Positions 1 to 14,100 of a stretch of DNA of 64,000 bases are shown here, one piece after another. Position numbers and translations under genes: made by a program. Numbering within the stretch: position 1 is the stretch's first letter; every line of letters begins with the position of its first letter. Source of the stretch: Branchiostoma floridae (taxonomy: Eukaryota; Chordata; Leptocardii; Amphioxiformes; Branchiostomatidae); the NCBI RefSeq assembly GCF_000003815.2, contig NC_049982.1:32659395-32723394 (forward strand), read 5' to 3'. Below the pieces are notes generated by a model. It was not told the DNA's origin. It did not search any database and saw nothing but the letters and a program-made list of their open reading frames with translations.

Positions 1-3000
1 CATTAGCGGGAAGAGTGGTTATTAACAACGTACTTGATGTGTGTGTATTAAAGGACTAAGCTATATAGTAAATCTGCCAGGCATTTTACCGCCAAGATTG
101 GCTGACATAAAACCGGTCACCCCTGTTTTACAAGGTCAATTTGAACCAGGTAGACGTCATAAACAAAACATTTTCATGCGGTTCCCTGCCACCTGTACAT
201 TATATCGTTCGCTGCGTGGTTTTGAAGTACCAGACCCACTAATCTAACATGATCATGTTAGAACTTGTTTAGCTGGAACAAGACATGCAGATAATCAAGG
301 ATACAGAGTAAGTATTCTATCCGAGAAATCCGAAATAGAAAACAAGTAATCTAAGATCCGCTTTCACAGTGAATGACGCTGTGGAAAAACTGGTTGTTAA
401 ATTCGTGTACGTGCGTTCGTCATGCAAAAATTCATAATACCCTAACGCTAACACGTGTATGAGATTATGTGCTTCAGTTTATAGGCCACATCTTTTTTAT
501 TTCCCCCTATGTTTTAGCAGTTGCCCGTTCGTAGTTATAAAGTTCGTTACAGGTGGTAATTTAGGAACATGACACAGGTGCCATTTTGTATCACCATGGC
601 ATGGGTACTAAGGTATTTGTACATAAATGACGCTTTTTGGGTATCATGAGTATAGCGATCAAAGAAATTCTACGTTCTGTCCAAAAAAAATCTCGTTGTA
701 GTACATTGTTTTATCATGATTGGTAACCATGAAAACGACACAGATGTAAATGTATTTTTGTTGTAAATTTAATTACCTGCTGTATACAAATTTCATTTGA
801 AATAGATTGATAGTCGTGGGTTTCAGATGTATGAATTGTATCACGTTGTACTCATTGGCGTTATGTTGTATGTTTATTTAGTGTTTAACATTTGCACCGA
901 GTTAGTTTACCGGGGTTCCCACAGCAATATAATGTTCATGAATATACAGGTGTTAAAAAGATACGTGACTAGTTAATGTAATCACATTCAATGTAGCTTT
1001 AATTCATCAGTATATTAGAGTGCACATCTTTACTATCTACGACAGACTAGATTTCAGGTACTATGAGCAAACTAACCAAAATATTGCAAAAATGACCACT
1101 TCGCCTCGTTGCCTAGAAGATTGCTATGTCATTACGAAGTCATATATTTTTTTGTTGTTTACACTTGTATTAGATTCTTTATCGCTTAGAAACTGAGTAA
1201 AGCCTACATACTAGTAGTTCTTTTCATACGAACTAAATCTATATGTTTTTGTCAGAACAGAAACAATGTTTCACAATCTAAAGGAGGTATATGGAGGTAT
1301 ATGTACAGCACTCAATATGGAGTGCCACGCCATACTACACTTCGTACTATACATATATACTACACATAGATTGCTAATTGTAGAGTGGGCTGTTTTTGTC
1401 CGAACGAATTGTAACAGACTACAATTGTATAGTATTTTCTAGGAGACGCGTCTGCATCACAGGTGACTCATGCTCCCCCAAATGAGCAATCCATTATTGT
1501 GATTACACCGTCCACTCGAGCGTTCGTATAGCTTCCGAATAAAGTGTTTTCCCGCCCACCCATTCTTTCTAATTACCCTCGAGATTTTACGGACTTCTGC
1601 CCATGCACAAATCCCCTGGACTACAATATGGGAGTCCAATACGAGAAATACACACACTCGAAAAAAGGAACACTAAGCCACCATTGCGCATACTCTCTAA
1701 ATATTGAATTGAGTAAAGCTAGTACATGTGACTTTGTTGTATACTGGCACTCTTACGTCTTCAACTTCGCATGTTTTTTTGCAACGTTATGCACGGAAAG
1801 AGCAAACAACTTTTACTATCAGTGTACCAGAAACGCGAGAATTCACCATAAACTTTTGTTGAGTTTGTGTTGAATCTTTGTTCACTTATGCACACTTACA
1901 ATAACAATTGTAGATCTTGAATGCGTCGCATCCGAATCTAAGGCAGTTGATTTTGTGCACTTTCAGTGACCTCTCCTTTCCTACATTGTTGCCTTTTCTA
2001 TAGCTTTGTTTGCATACTCAAAATAAAAACGGCCCCTCTTGTTTTGAATTTATCGGATTGCACAGCACAATGTTGTGAGTTATTCCACCACTTTGACATT
2101 TGTTTTGTACTTGTTGTAAAACTTTTATGGACGGATCATTTTTTCCCCTTTTTTTGAGAATGTTTTCTTAATAATTATCACGATTTGGGATGATCTCCAA
2201 GGGTGGTCAATTCGTCATTGGTTGTTAGGGGCTTGACCCTTGCGTGTGTGGCCGGTAAACCGGCGCTCGACCATGCTCGGCAGTAACACTAGCACTTGCA
2301 CTTGTGCGGCTGTCTCATTGTAAAACAAACGATGTCAACACGTAGAAAAACTTCTCCGCCTCCCTCGCCTGTTTAGAATACCCGCTCGCATATGCGACAT
2401 GCTTCCAACGGTTACCAAATCGGGACTAAGAACCCCGAAAAGCAATAATTCACACGGCGATATCCTAGCCGGCAACAGGAAGTCCAAACTAGCTCTCCAC
2501 AAAGACACCTTAGCTGAAGAAAATGTCAAGAATTTTTTCAGGAAGGGCATTACTGGGGGATAGTTTATACCGCGCGCGAGGTCTGTGTTCTCATTTCGGG
2601 TGGAAATGAAAATACAGAGGGTGGCATGTTCGGGGCCATAAATACCAAGTGGGGGAAAATAGCAAGGGTCAGGCTGCGGTAACTTAAACTCGCCTTTTCA
2701 GAGCTCGGTGTGGCACGGGGACACAAGGGCACGGAGTTAAACTGTTTTACAGGAGTACAGCTGTGTGGATCGCTCCGCGCGCACGCTTTTAAACCGGCTG
2801 AAATTCAGAGTCATGCCCACTTGAAGTGACTGTAGAAGCGCTGTAACAACAAGTTCACACGACATTCTGACGAGAAAAACAAACAGCTCAAATTGATAAG
2901 TCAAGTTTAGTTTCCTGTGATCACCGTTTCATTAGGTTTCGAATTAAAGTTGCTGCTTAAAAAAAATATGGGTCATTATTCTACAAACGTACGACAATCA

Positions 3001-3877
3001 TACGGCAAAACGCGAAATGATCGTAGATACAACATAGTGTCAAGCATGTATGACGAGCATAGTGCAGAACATATGTTTCTAAATCCCCCTCACATTATCA
3101 CTGTATTGTGCAGATGATGTTGTGATGTCAGGAGCGTCCGTACCAGCACATGCATTGGTCAATCACATGTACGTGCCTTGCTGTGTGGTCGCCGCAAGGG
3201 CCTAAAGTGGTCCATACAAACTTCCACGCCCAGAAATGAGCTGACTCGCATATTACTAACCACTTGAGACCATATAGGCTAGGAAGGTTATCTAAAAATT
3301 ACCCCCATTCCCTGGGGAGAACAAATGAAGATGTCAGGATTGACAGCAGGGGAAAATGGAGCCATTGAGGCGGGAGGTCGTGCGCCTGTCAGGGCTGACG
3401 GGTCGGTTGTCCTATACGACACCACATGCCGGTATATCTGTATCAAGCCTGGGCTGTGGACGCTAGAAACATGGTCGCAGATGCACCGCCGTGTCACAGT
3501 GATCTCGCCTCGCCTCTCTATTGAAAGGGCGGGGTGTTGCACCAGCTTTGACGCGTATGAATGACGGCTAAGTGTCCGCTATGGTATATGATTGTCATCT
3601 GGACGAATTCCAGGACAAGTCCCGAATAAAACCCATCTAAAAACCGCGCTGGTTTCCCCTAGTACTACACAACAAAAAACGCGAAGAAAAGAACGGAATA
3701 TGTAACAAAATCGCGGCACCGGGAGGCAGTTTGCGTATAGCAGGAGGTCAGAGGGATTAAATGATATTTGCTAATAGCCCGTTCCAACTTATCTGGCCTT
3801 AGCGCAGCCTAGGTGCATTTAGAGCGCTGGTGCTGCATGGGATATTGACTAAGGCTAATACAGACGGTGACAGGGCG
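1..3877. other. Non-coding region, no gene recognised
   Basis: No exon-like reading frame with family similarity was found on either strand. The longest frame (1544-1873, + strand, 109 residues) has no domain, no low-complexity bias and no convincing splice context. No transposon ends or tandem repeats stand out. It probably belongs to the 5' regulatory landscape of Nkx3, which is inference from position only. Confidence 0.5.
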
Positions 3878-3977
3878 NNNNNNNNNNNNNNNNNNNNNNN
3901 NNNNNNNNNNNNNNNNNNNNNNNNNNNNNNNNNNNNNNNNNNNNNNNNNNNNNNNNNNNNNNNNNNNNNNNNNNNNN
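3878..3977. other. Assembly gap (100 N)
   Basis: Exactly 100 unknown bases, the usual placeholder length. The flanks do not repeat each other, so missing sequence of unknown size is likely. Reading frames that cross it are meaningless. Confidence 0.99.
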
Positions 3978-5990
3978 GACAGACGACACCGCAAACCTTA
4001 TACCTTTTTTGGTTCAAGGGGGATACCTGCCTCTGCTACCTGCATGCGAGAGGAGGAAAAAAAAGGCAAATTCTTCACTAGATCTATCGTTGATACACGG
4101 CTATAGTTTCTTTGTGTATCTGTGTGTTGCGCATGCGCGCCTACAACAAGACACTCGTTATACAAACTACTTAATCGTCCGAGCCGACATTGCAAGGAGA
4201 GAAAGAAAAGAAACACTTGAAGTTGTCGCATGAGGGCGCTGGGGTACATTCACACCTTGGGCCTGTCTAAAACAAACGGCATCCCATAATACCCTCTCCT
4301 ACCTTGGACCCAGATCTTGAAGCTGGGTCAGAATATCACCTGACGGTGTCGTCAGCCTGGGACGGTGATACGGAAAGGTGTATCAAGATAAAACACAGGT
4401 GAACACAATGGCATTCCAATGCCCTGACGTCTTCTCATAAACAGATATCTGGTAGAAGAATGCGAAACAAGTGAAAATGTAGCAAGTGAAAATTCATGAT
4501 TCTCTTTTCTGTTCATTCTGATTTTTCTATCTAATTATCATTTGCCATTGTTTTGAGAAAAAAACCCAGTACAGAATAGTTTTATTTACGAAGTTTACTG
4601 GTATTGTTGTATTTTACATTTAACGCTGACGCCGATGCATCTAAAAAGAAATGTCAAAAGAAAAATACTTAAGATCCCAAAAGTGTTCTGTAGTGATCTA
4701 CTTAGCATTAAGATAAGGCGGTGAGATAAGTACTTACGGAATTTGTTCTTTTGATCCACCATGACCCGGTAAGCGACCCGATGTCAGATAGCAAACAATC
4801 GACGGCACGTAATTCTAAACTCTCTGATTTTAATTCTAAATCACAAACAATTTGCTGTAAATAATATCGACTTTCTTTAATAATTGTGTTATTATAAAAG
4901 ATTTTATGGCGAAGAAGAAATAGAATAGAGAACTGTAAGGAATAAGATTAAGTTGTTGGTAACGAAATAAACGTATATTTAAGTGTATGTGAAGCGCTAT
5001 CTCTGAACAAATATTATTTCATGTCTTTTGCATTTGTACCTATGGTAGCACTGTGTGTTTAGTGACTCTGACAAAGACCTATGGCTGATACCAGCCTAAG
5101 ATCAAAGAATATATAGATTTTAAAAGTTTATAATCAATCAAGTACATGCGTAGTTGATACAGGAGGACAGGGAACAATCAAGATTGAGATTGAGAGCGAA
5201 AGAAATGTAGATGCGACTCCCTTTGGAAGGGAATTTCTGACCTACATAAGTGTTTTTGTTAGGAAGTTGACAAAAATACGGCTGTTGTGTCGTAAGTATA
5301 GCGGGCGATTAGAGGGCGGGGTCACCTGCTAGCTCAGGTAGACAAATTATGTGATCTTTTGTTCAAATGTAGCAACTAGAGGAAGGAATTATCCCCCGCA
5401 TAGGAGGAGCAAAAAGCCGTGCGAAAACTGGAATGCCTCTTAGGGTACTTAGCATTGGTTTCTACATACACCACTGAGGGCGTCTCTGTAACAATAATAG
5501 TCCGGTTTTCTCTCCCTCCGTTTCTATCAACAATCGGGAGGACTGGTAGACTAACGGGCACCACGGAGCCGAGATTTGCACGGGAGATAGCATTGTGTGG
5601 CGAGCCTGTTGTGGCGTGGCGCTAAAAAAACTGACCGGTGGGCATCCACTGGAAACTGTAGACTCCACTAATAGCTTGGGCTACGTAAGGACAGGAGGAA
5701 AAGTAGTGAGGGATAAAAAGAATTTTTAAAAAACGATGGTGGCAAAATAAGCCGCTATGTTTGTTGATACACCCGTCGGCTACTTAGCAGGTGGATTATG
5801 GCGAAACGTAAATTAGTCGGTGATTGACAGTTGACAATCTATTAGCCAATGGGCGAACCGGGTTATATCGGGGGACATCTCTCCAATTAAAGCACGTGTG
5901 TTTCCTACGTTCTGATTGGCTAGAAAAGATAGCATCTTCTCCAACCGAGGGAAGCGACTCATCCATCTTTGACTGAGACCACAAAAAATT
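3978..5990. other. Non-coding upstream flank of Nkx3
   Basis: Two kilobases between the gap and the proximal flank of the homeobox gene. No protein-like frame, RNA gene or transposon end was recognised. Two CCAAT-type motifs occur just inside and near its end (around 5843 and 5912), which fits a regulatory flank but proves nothing. Confidence 0.45.
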
Positions 5991-5997
5991 TGGCGTG

Positions 5998-6006
5998 GAC
6001 CACCCA
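5998..6006 (+). promoter_or_regulatory. GLI-type binding motif upstream of Nkx3
   Basis: The nine bases GACCACCCA match the consensus for GLI/Ci zinc-finger factors without a mismatch. A GC-rich stretch follows directly. The site is 0.87 kb upstream of the Nkx3 start codon. Hedgehog signalling is known to control bagpipe in flies and Nkx3.2 in vertebrate somites, so the motif is plausible as a functional site. A nine-base match can occur by chance. Confidence 0.35.
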
Positions 6007-6299
6007 GCCCGCCCCCTCCCTCAAACTCACTCCCTTTTTGTTGTGGCTTTAAAGAAATTACTTCAATTACCCATAGTGGCACGGGGCTCGGCTTAGCACT
6101 GACCAATATTTGACTAAGCCGGCTACAAGGTGCCAAGAAACAACCCTAATTCAATAGGAGAGTGACAACCTAATAATGACTTAACAGCGCTAAAACAATT
6201 GGCAAATACACGACAATAGTCCGGGAGCAAATCATAGACACATTGAGCGGTGCTACCGTTGCGGTATAAAACGTTTACCTCTATTAACGCCTCAAAAGA

Positions 6300-6867
6300 C
6301 ATCACAGAGGATATATTTGGGCTTTTATATCAAAGCTGGGAGTTAGTGGGAGGGGGCATGTTCTGAAAGTCCGGGCGAGTTGTGGTGGAAATCCTCCCAA
6401 TTACGTTACAAATTGAGGGCACTTGGCTGGCTTTCTTCGCACGGTGAGCTTCTTCCGGCCTGCGGCGAGGCCCTGCATTGCGTGGTGGGTAATTGAGTGG
6501 GGCCGAGCCACTTTAACATGCTGTTAAAACGTTTAAAAACGCCAACAATTCGGTGTAATAGCGAGGCCCACCAATCGCGAGGCTCGCTGGAGCAGGGATG
6601 TTTTTATCTCCACCCAGCATCGATCGAGTGCCCTTATGGTGCTGTCAATCTTCTATCAAACGTCATTTGTACTTCATTATTACAGATGAATAATACATAT
6701 TGTTGAATCTCGGCCGTCCTACGGAGGCCCTCTGAGATCCAAACAGGCCAACGTGGTATATACAACAATTGTGCATGTTGCTGGTACTCTGTTTGTGTGA
6801 CGGCCTGAGGATACTACAGACTTAAGGAGGCTTGTGTGTGCCCTCACAAACAGCGCTAGACTAGAGG
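6300..6867 (+). promoter_or_regulatory. Proximal 5' flank and probable 5' UTR of Nkx3
   Basis: This stretch precedes the start codon and holds no other coding frame of interest. It contains a CACTTGG motif near 6420 (the reverse strand has the NK-class core CAAGTG), a TTGAGTGG NK2-class-like motif near 6494 and a GATA-type TTATCT near 6605. No clear TATA box was fixed, so the transcription start is unknown. The motifs would fit auto- or cross-regulation by NK proteins, which is inference. Confidence 0.4.
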
Positions 6868-7947
<1,080 letters not shown>

Positions 7948-8173
7948 TGGACAAAAAACAAACCATACAGGACTGGTAAATTTGTCGTATTTATATGATG
8001 TGCATTTTTGAAGAATGATTTGTGGAGGTGGAGTTGTCGGACATCGCCGAGGTCGTGCGGACCGATGCACTAGGGGCTGGGCCAGCGTAAGTGTGCATCC
8101 TCGGTCTCAATATTGTTCTGACCCGGTGAGAAAGTAGACATGTGCCTTTATTAGGTCTACCTAAGTGCAGGCA

Positions 8174-8179
8174 AATAAA
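8174..8179 (+). terminator. Poly(A) signal for Nkx3
   Basis: A canonical AATAAA lies 227 bases after the Nkx3 stop codon, the first perfect hexamer on this strand. It would give a 3' UTR of about 250 bases. No transcript evidence is available here. Confidence 0.6.
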
Positions 8180-8199
8180 AGCAGGACTTGTTGACACGG

Positions 8200-11100
8200 T
8201 AAGGTTTCTATGATGGCCCTTAATTTGCTTGCTTTAACACCAGAAATTGCTCTTATGCCACGTTACTGCCAATATTGTTTCGGACAACATTTCTGTCGGT
8301 TCTGACACAAAAGATAGATGTGTAAGCGATTGGGACTGTGGGGACACTGCTCTTAGATGTCCAGCTATTTCCTCTAGACTTAGTCGATACTGTAGATCAG
8401 TATCGAATGGCTTACCGAGACATATACAGTGTTTATAGTGTGATTTGTAGGAGATTTGGACTCCTAATTCCACGCCTGTCATAGCAGGGCGAACGAGATA
8501 GTGATGTGCGGAAGCTGTTAGGAGAGCGGTCGCCACGGGACTCATTACATGCATTAACAGATCGGCTTATCTCTCCTCAAACATAATCTCGCATGTCCAC
8601 CCCTTGTATCAGAATACTAGAGATGGAAACAGGGATTAAAGACATCTTGACTTTCTAGTAAATCCATTTCGTATGTCTCTTTATTTGTAATTCACTGATT
8701 CATATGTAGATCATCTACTGTATTAACTTTAGACATCAGATACAGGCACTTTTTTTTTCTTCAAATGTAGTTAACGTCGTTTAGTTTTTTCTGAAAACTT
8801 TGCAACTAATGACCTGTCTTTTTACCCTCCCCTTTTGTTGAGTTTTCGTTGTTAGCCGCTTAGAAGAGATCTAAGGGGAAGTGTTTATTTTGTGAGAGAT
8901 TCTAGCGCGAAACGATAGGCAGTTCTTCCACTAGGCTAGGGCTCCGTCATCCGTTACCGAACAAAGTATAAACTCCGGCCTTTCGTATTTCGTTCCTCTC
9001 TTTTCTTTAGGCATCCGCTTCGTTGTTTGTTGACAGCGGTGTAAAATGTATTGGCGGTGTTTTGAGTTTTGATTAGGCTTTGTGTGCGGGTGTTTCAAGC
9101 CGTGATTCAGGTGGGCGAGTCGGACCGGGGACTAGTAGTTAGTCTGTTACGTTACCGCGGACTAGAATCGTGCCCAGATTAGCTAGCTACATAACAGAAT
9201 CATTCCGGCTATTAGCTGACCTCCAGCCTGTCAAACCGCTTGTCAGGTTGTCCCTCGGTATCATCTTGTCAAGTCACTTGTCCAGACTTAATAGCCAGCC
9301 ATCCGCGTCCGGTTCTGACCACAGCTCACAAGCACAAGCACACGAGAATGAAGCTACCAAGCAGGTGGTACCGAGCACTCTCAAACAAAGGGTGCAGAAA
9401 AATAGGGTCGTCATTCACAAGTATACGTACACAGGCAAAAGCACCGCCCGATCGCCTGGTCCAAAGTAAGAGGTACAGAAGGTCACCTGTGGTGCAATTG
9501 TCGCCCCTTTTGTGTTTATATGAGAGAAAATTGAAGACTAGTGCCCCACCTGTAGTGTAGGTGCGAGCGGGACTGCCCGACAAGTAGAGGGCATGTCCTG
9601 TATTGTGGTGCGGTGGGAGGGGGTGCCACTTACGCATTGTGAAAGGAGGATTAACTTCACAAACAGTATTGTTCACACCTCAGCCGACAGTTAGCTTATT
9701 TTTCGCCGTAAGGAACGTCTCAACGTCATGTAACGAGGACAGATTGTTTGCTTTGTCCCGAGCCAAACGTCGACTGCTCCCGCTAAAATCACCCCAAACC
9801 ACCCGTGCTATTTCTGCGAGACATTCGCAATAACACAGAGAAACTGTTTTCTAGTCCAAATCCAAGATTTCACAAAAAATTCTCTACCACATGACATGTT
9901 TAAGACTCGTATATTGCAATATAATTGAAATGTAAGTCCGAAATGTGATGTGACCGCTCATATGGTATTTTGTTTTATAAACACGGGGATTTTATCATGC
10001 AGAAACTGCCCACACAAAATCGCCAGACTTTTACGAAAAATGACAGATGCCAGTGTTTATGAAAAATAACTTCAACCTTGTTTTGTATGAAGATATCAGT
10101 GATAGGGTTATGTCAACTACCGTTATTTGTTGATAGACTAGACTTAAAATGACATCCAATTTTCGCTCTTATTAGGGAAAATTTTCTTATATGGATGTGG
10201 AAAGAAATGTATTTCTCTACAGGAAAAGACAATTTCGGATATGTGGTGTTAAATCGAGGGTTTATTGTCAGATAAAGCCAAACCACTAGTTACCTCTCTG
10301 TCTGGAGAGGTTAAACAAGAACGTTCGCTATTTGAAATGTATTTGTACAATGAAAAATACTACCTTGGGCAGATATGTTGTAAATGCATAAATGTAGTAA
10401 ACTTGTTTCGGGCACCAGGATAAGCGAGATTTTGGATTACATTTTCGTCCTTCGGCACATTTTAGTTTTGACAAGTGGCCCTCTCCATTTTAGTAAAGCC
10501 TTGTCCATCTGTAGACTCTACTACTGCTGAAATCTCTAAACTAAATGACCAAACATTTCCTCAACCCCGACCCATAAGGCTGTCCCTCATTACCCTCTTA
10601 GCATGGATCAAGAAATTTCTAAAAAGCAGGTTAAGTCGAGATTAGCAAATATGGGTAATATTTCCGGGTTGTTCTGTTCGAGAGCTCGGCCGTCCAGCCC
10701 ACCTAGGTTGTCGAGCCGATGACGCGGAACCGCAAAAATTCTGAGAACGTTTTCAGTCATCTACCTGTGCGTTCCTTCTCGTGTTGTCTAGTCGTGGGGA
10801 GTCTTGACTGGGAGATTTCGGCAATTCTACGGCTCACTGCCTCCGCTGGTCCCCAAAGTGTCCCCCTGACAGGTCCCAACAGCTAACAAAAGCACCCCCA
10901 AAATCCCTAGACAAATCCTAGTATGATCACACGTTAAAATTGTAGCGCCATGTTGAAAAAAGGAGGAATATCTCAAATTTGTCATTTGTAAAATGGACAG
11001 GCTGCTGGCCTAGCTAGGTACACGTCCCTCAAACGGTAACTCACAAAATCGTTTGTCTTTCTTCAGCCTTTAAGCATCTGTTTACCGTCTTGTGGGATCC

Positions 11101-14100
11101 AGATCGAAGAGATAAGGATTGAGAGAAATGTTTATAGGTCTAGCACGGGCCGTCCGTGGTGGAACCGCCATCTTGGAAACGTCAGGCGAGTCAATTGGAG
11201 GGTCACTACATGCCACTTTCCTCCAATTGAAAGAAAAAATATTGCTCCAATGTTTTCTTATCTGTCAGGCCGGTAAATGCCACCGAGATTCCCCTGTCAG
11301 GACAATGTTTTCATTAAACTTTGGGGAGGAACAAGAAGCTTTCGCGATACCCGGCGCTAAGTCCTAGATTACCGTGGATTCGGCATGCCATGATGGCGAC
11401 TTTAAAACTCCATTTGGATTACTCCTTTTTTCCCCATCGGTAATCGGACCATAACATTTCCCTGTGGTTCGCTGGATCCGATTTATCAAGTCTTACACGA
11501 ACGCCAAGAAACATTCAATGACTTTTTAAGCCGAAAATACGATCACAAAATGACCCCAACTCCCTCAACATTAAATCTAACTCGGCCGCAGTGTTTTGTA
11601 CCACGTCTCAAAGATAAAGATATGCAGATTTTCTTAAACAAAGAGTCGAGGGACAAAATACATACAAAGATGTCCGCAAACACTTTATATTTACTGTTGT
11701 GGTTAAACACTTAAAGATGTTTACCCTTATAGCAAATCCCAAAAGAATGTGTAGGTCATCATGCGAAATGACTCTTTTTTCGAACCGGAAATATTCCCTT
11801 TAAAAGTTTCACCCTTCATGATCAGACGGCTAGAAAAAAATTAAACTAATCAATTTTAAACCATCAAAAATTGAAAGACTTGCTTTCATGTTGACTCGTT
11901 GTTGAACGTGATAAGTAAGACATGTGTTTCTGTTCATCGTGCATATGTCCACATATGTCTGAACCCCGCCACCTGAATCAACTCCCCACTGCGCTAAATG
12001 TGTATGTATATATGTGTATATATATAGCTCCTGTCAAAAGGCAGAAACTTTGCACATAAATTTATGGATGAAGGGTCATAACAGGTACGAGATAACGTTC
12101 TATTCCAATAGAATGCTGGAGAAGCCTATATAAGCTGTGCTGAAAAGCTTACAAGTACAATGTATACCTTTCTTACTGTGTATTAATAGTATTGGTCATT
12201 CGAAGAAACATAGACTTCGTTTTCTTCTATATTTGTTCTCTGAGTATTAACAGACTTCTCTATGACAGAAAGAAACAAATTCCATATTTTACTTACTTGG
12301 AAGGATGGTCCTGGTTTCAACATTGTAACATTTACTTGATAACAAATTGTATTGCTAACAGAAATATGCTTTTCCAAATGATGTTGGTCCTTTTCGTGGA
12401 TGCATTGATTTGCAGAAATGTACACATTATATCTCACTGTTTTGTTAAGAATTTAAGTAAGTGTCAACTACTTAACATGGTTTGAAATCTTTGAAATAGA
12501 TTCGAAATTTTGAAATTTGATTGGAAGCATACATTACATATGCTTGCTCTGATATTTTCTTTTGTCTCCTGGCATTGAGTAGTCGTACAAAGATAGTTGT
12601 GGTTACATCATATAGCAAACCTATGCAGATATATGACGATGTCAATGAAAATGCTTTACGTTTAAGACCTACAAGTAAAATATCTTCACAGTATTGATAA
12701 GAAAAACTTGCCGAGCATACTTACCTAAGTAGCTTACCTGGCGTCATTTCTATACCACCAATATAAATAAAAAATATCGAGCGATTTCTAAACAGGATTG
12801 ACGCTACCGAGTAATTGACATTTTACTATTTGTGATGATGTTTTGATGAACAATAGAATGAAAATATCAAATCGTACTTTACACAATTAAGTGAAAGTTC
12901 CAGAACAAGTTTAAAGTTTCATTCGAACGAGGTTTTGAAAATTATTTCTATTCTCATATGGCTCTATTCAAACACAGATACAGTATTTTTATGAATACAT
13001 AAATCCAGTAAATATGACTATAAGGGAACGATTCAGCTCTTCATCTGATATAGACTCATATGAATTTATATATATATATATATAATTTCATAAGAATGCT
13101 GATGATAAGTAAAATGTCATTCTTTATCACCACGGAAGTAACATACCTTTATGTTTATCCTTAATCGTCTACATCTAGGTGTGTGGAGTGTACACTACCT
13201 ACAACAATCCTTTTTTTTTTATTGCAACATTTTATACAGTACAATACATAGTGGTGCCCCCACTCAAGCTCACAGGCTTATATTAAAGACACCACTAGAC
13301 AAAATAACAACACAACATAGGACAAAAAAAATGAAACGGGTACGGGAACGCCTAATTCTAAAAAGAAACGGACGGATAAGCTTATGTTACCAATAGTAAA
13401 TGATAAGGATAGTAAAAAAAACAATTCTAAAATCGTTTTGTTTCGGATAAATATGATTGAGTTATGGAGAGAATTTCGGAATTTATATCAGATGTCAGTA
13501 AAGCCGATCCTTTAAGTAGCAGATAAACAAAAGAACTATCAGATAACGAATTTAAATCTAACATAGGAATATTCAGGTTTTCAAGTCTGTCTAAGAGGAG
13601 TGTACGTTCTAAGAGGAAGTCTACAATCCTTCCTGATTTGTAGTGTAAATAACAAGTTTGTAGCACGCGGTAGGACAGAGGAGACTGGTGACGGGCCCTA
13701 CCGTCTGCTGCCCGTGACTTTGAACCCGAGCTTGCCCTAACTGACTGGTGTTTAAGACTTCAAAGCTCGAACACGAACTCGCCTTAAGCAGTATTTTGAC
13801 TTAGAACATGCCCTTCCCAGACGGAGAGGGCACTTAACCGGCCTGTTACAGCATTCTAGACACATGTATTCCGCCAGGGAGAGAAAGAGTAGTCGTTACT
13901 TCGTTCACTCCGGTTTCTCTGAGAGTTTTATCAGACTTCTTAAGGTGACAGGGGTTTCCAGACAAGCGGCTTTTTAGAAACAACCTTTTTGTGAGCGTTT
14001 GTTTTGTGCTACACTCCGTGCCATTTACTGAAGAGTCCTGCAAGAAAACCGGACATGTAACACAAGCCCGAATTTTGTGTGGGGAAAGTTTGTTTGAGCA

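Noticed and set aside
11164..11177. Inverted YY1-like motif (CCAAGATGGCGG on the - strand)
   Set aside because: Single motif without a partner site or a convincing frame beyond about 29 codons; could be chance.
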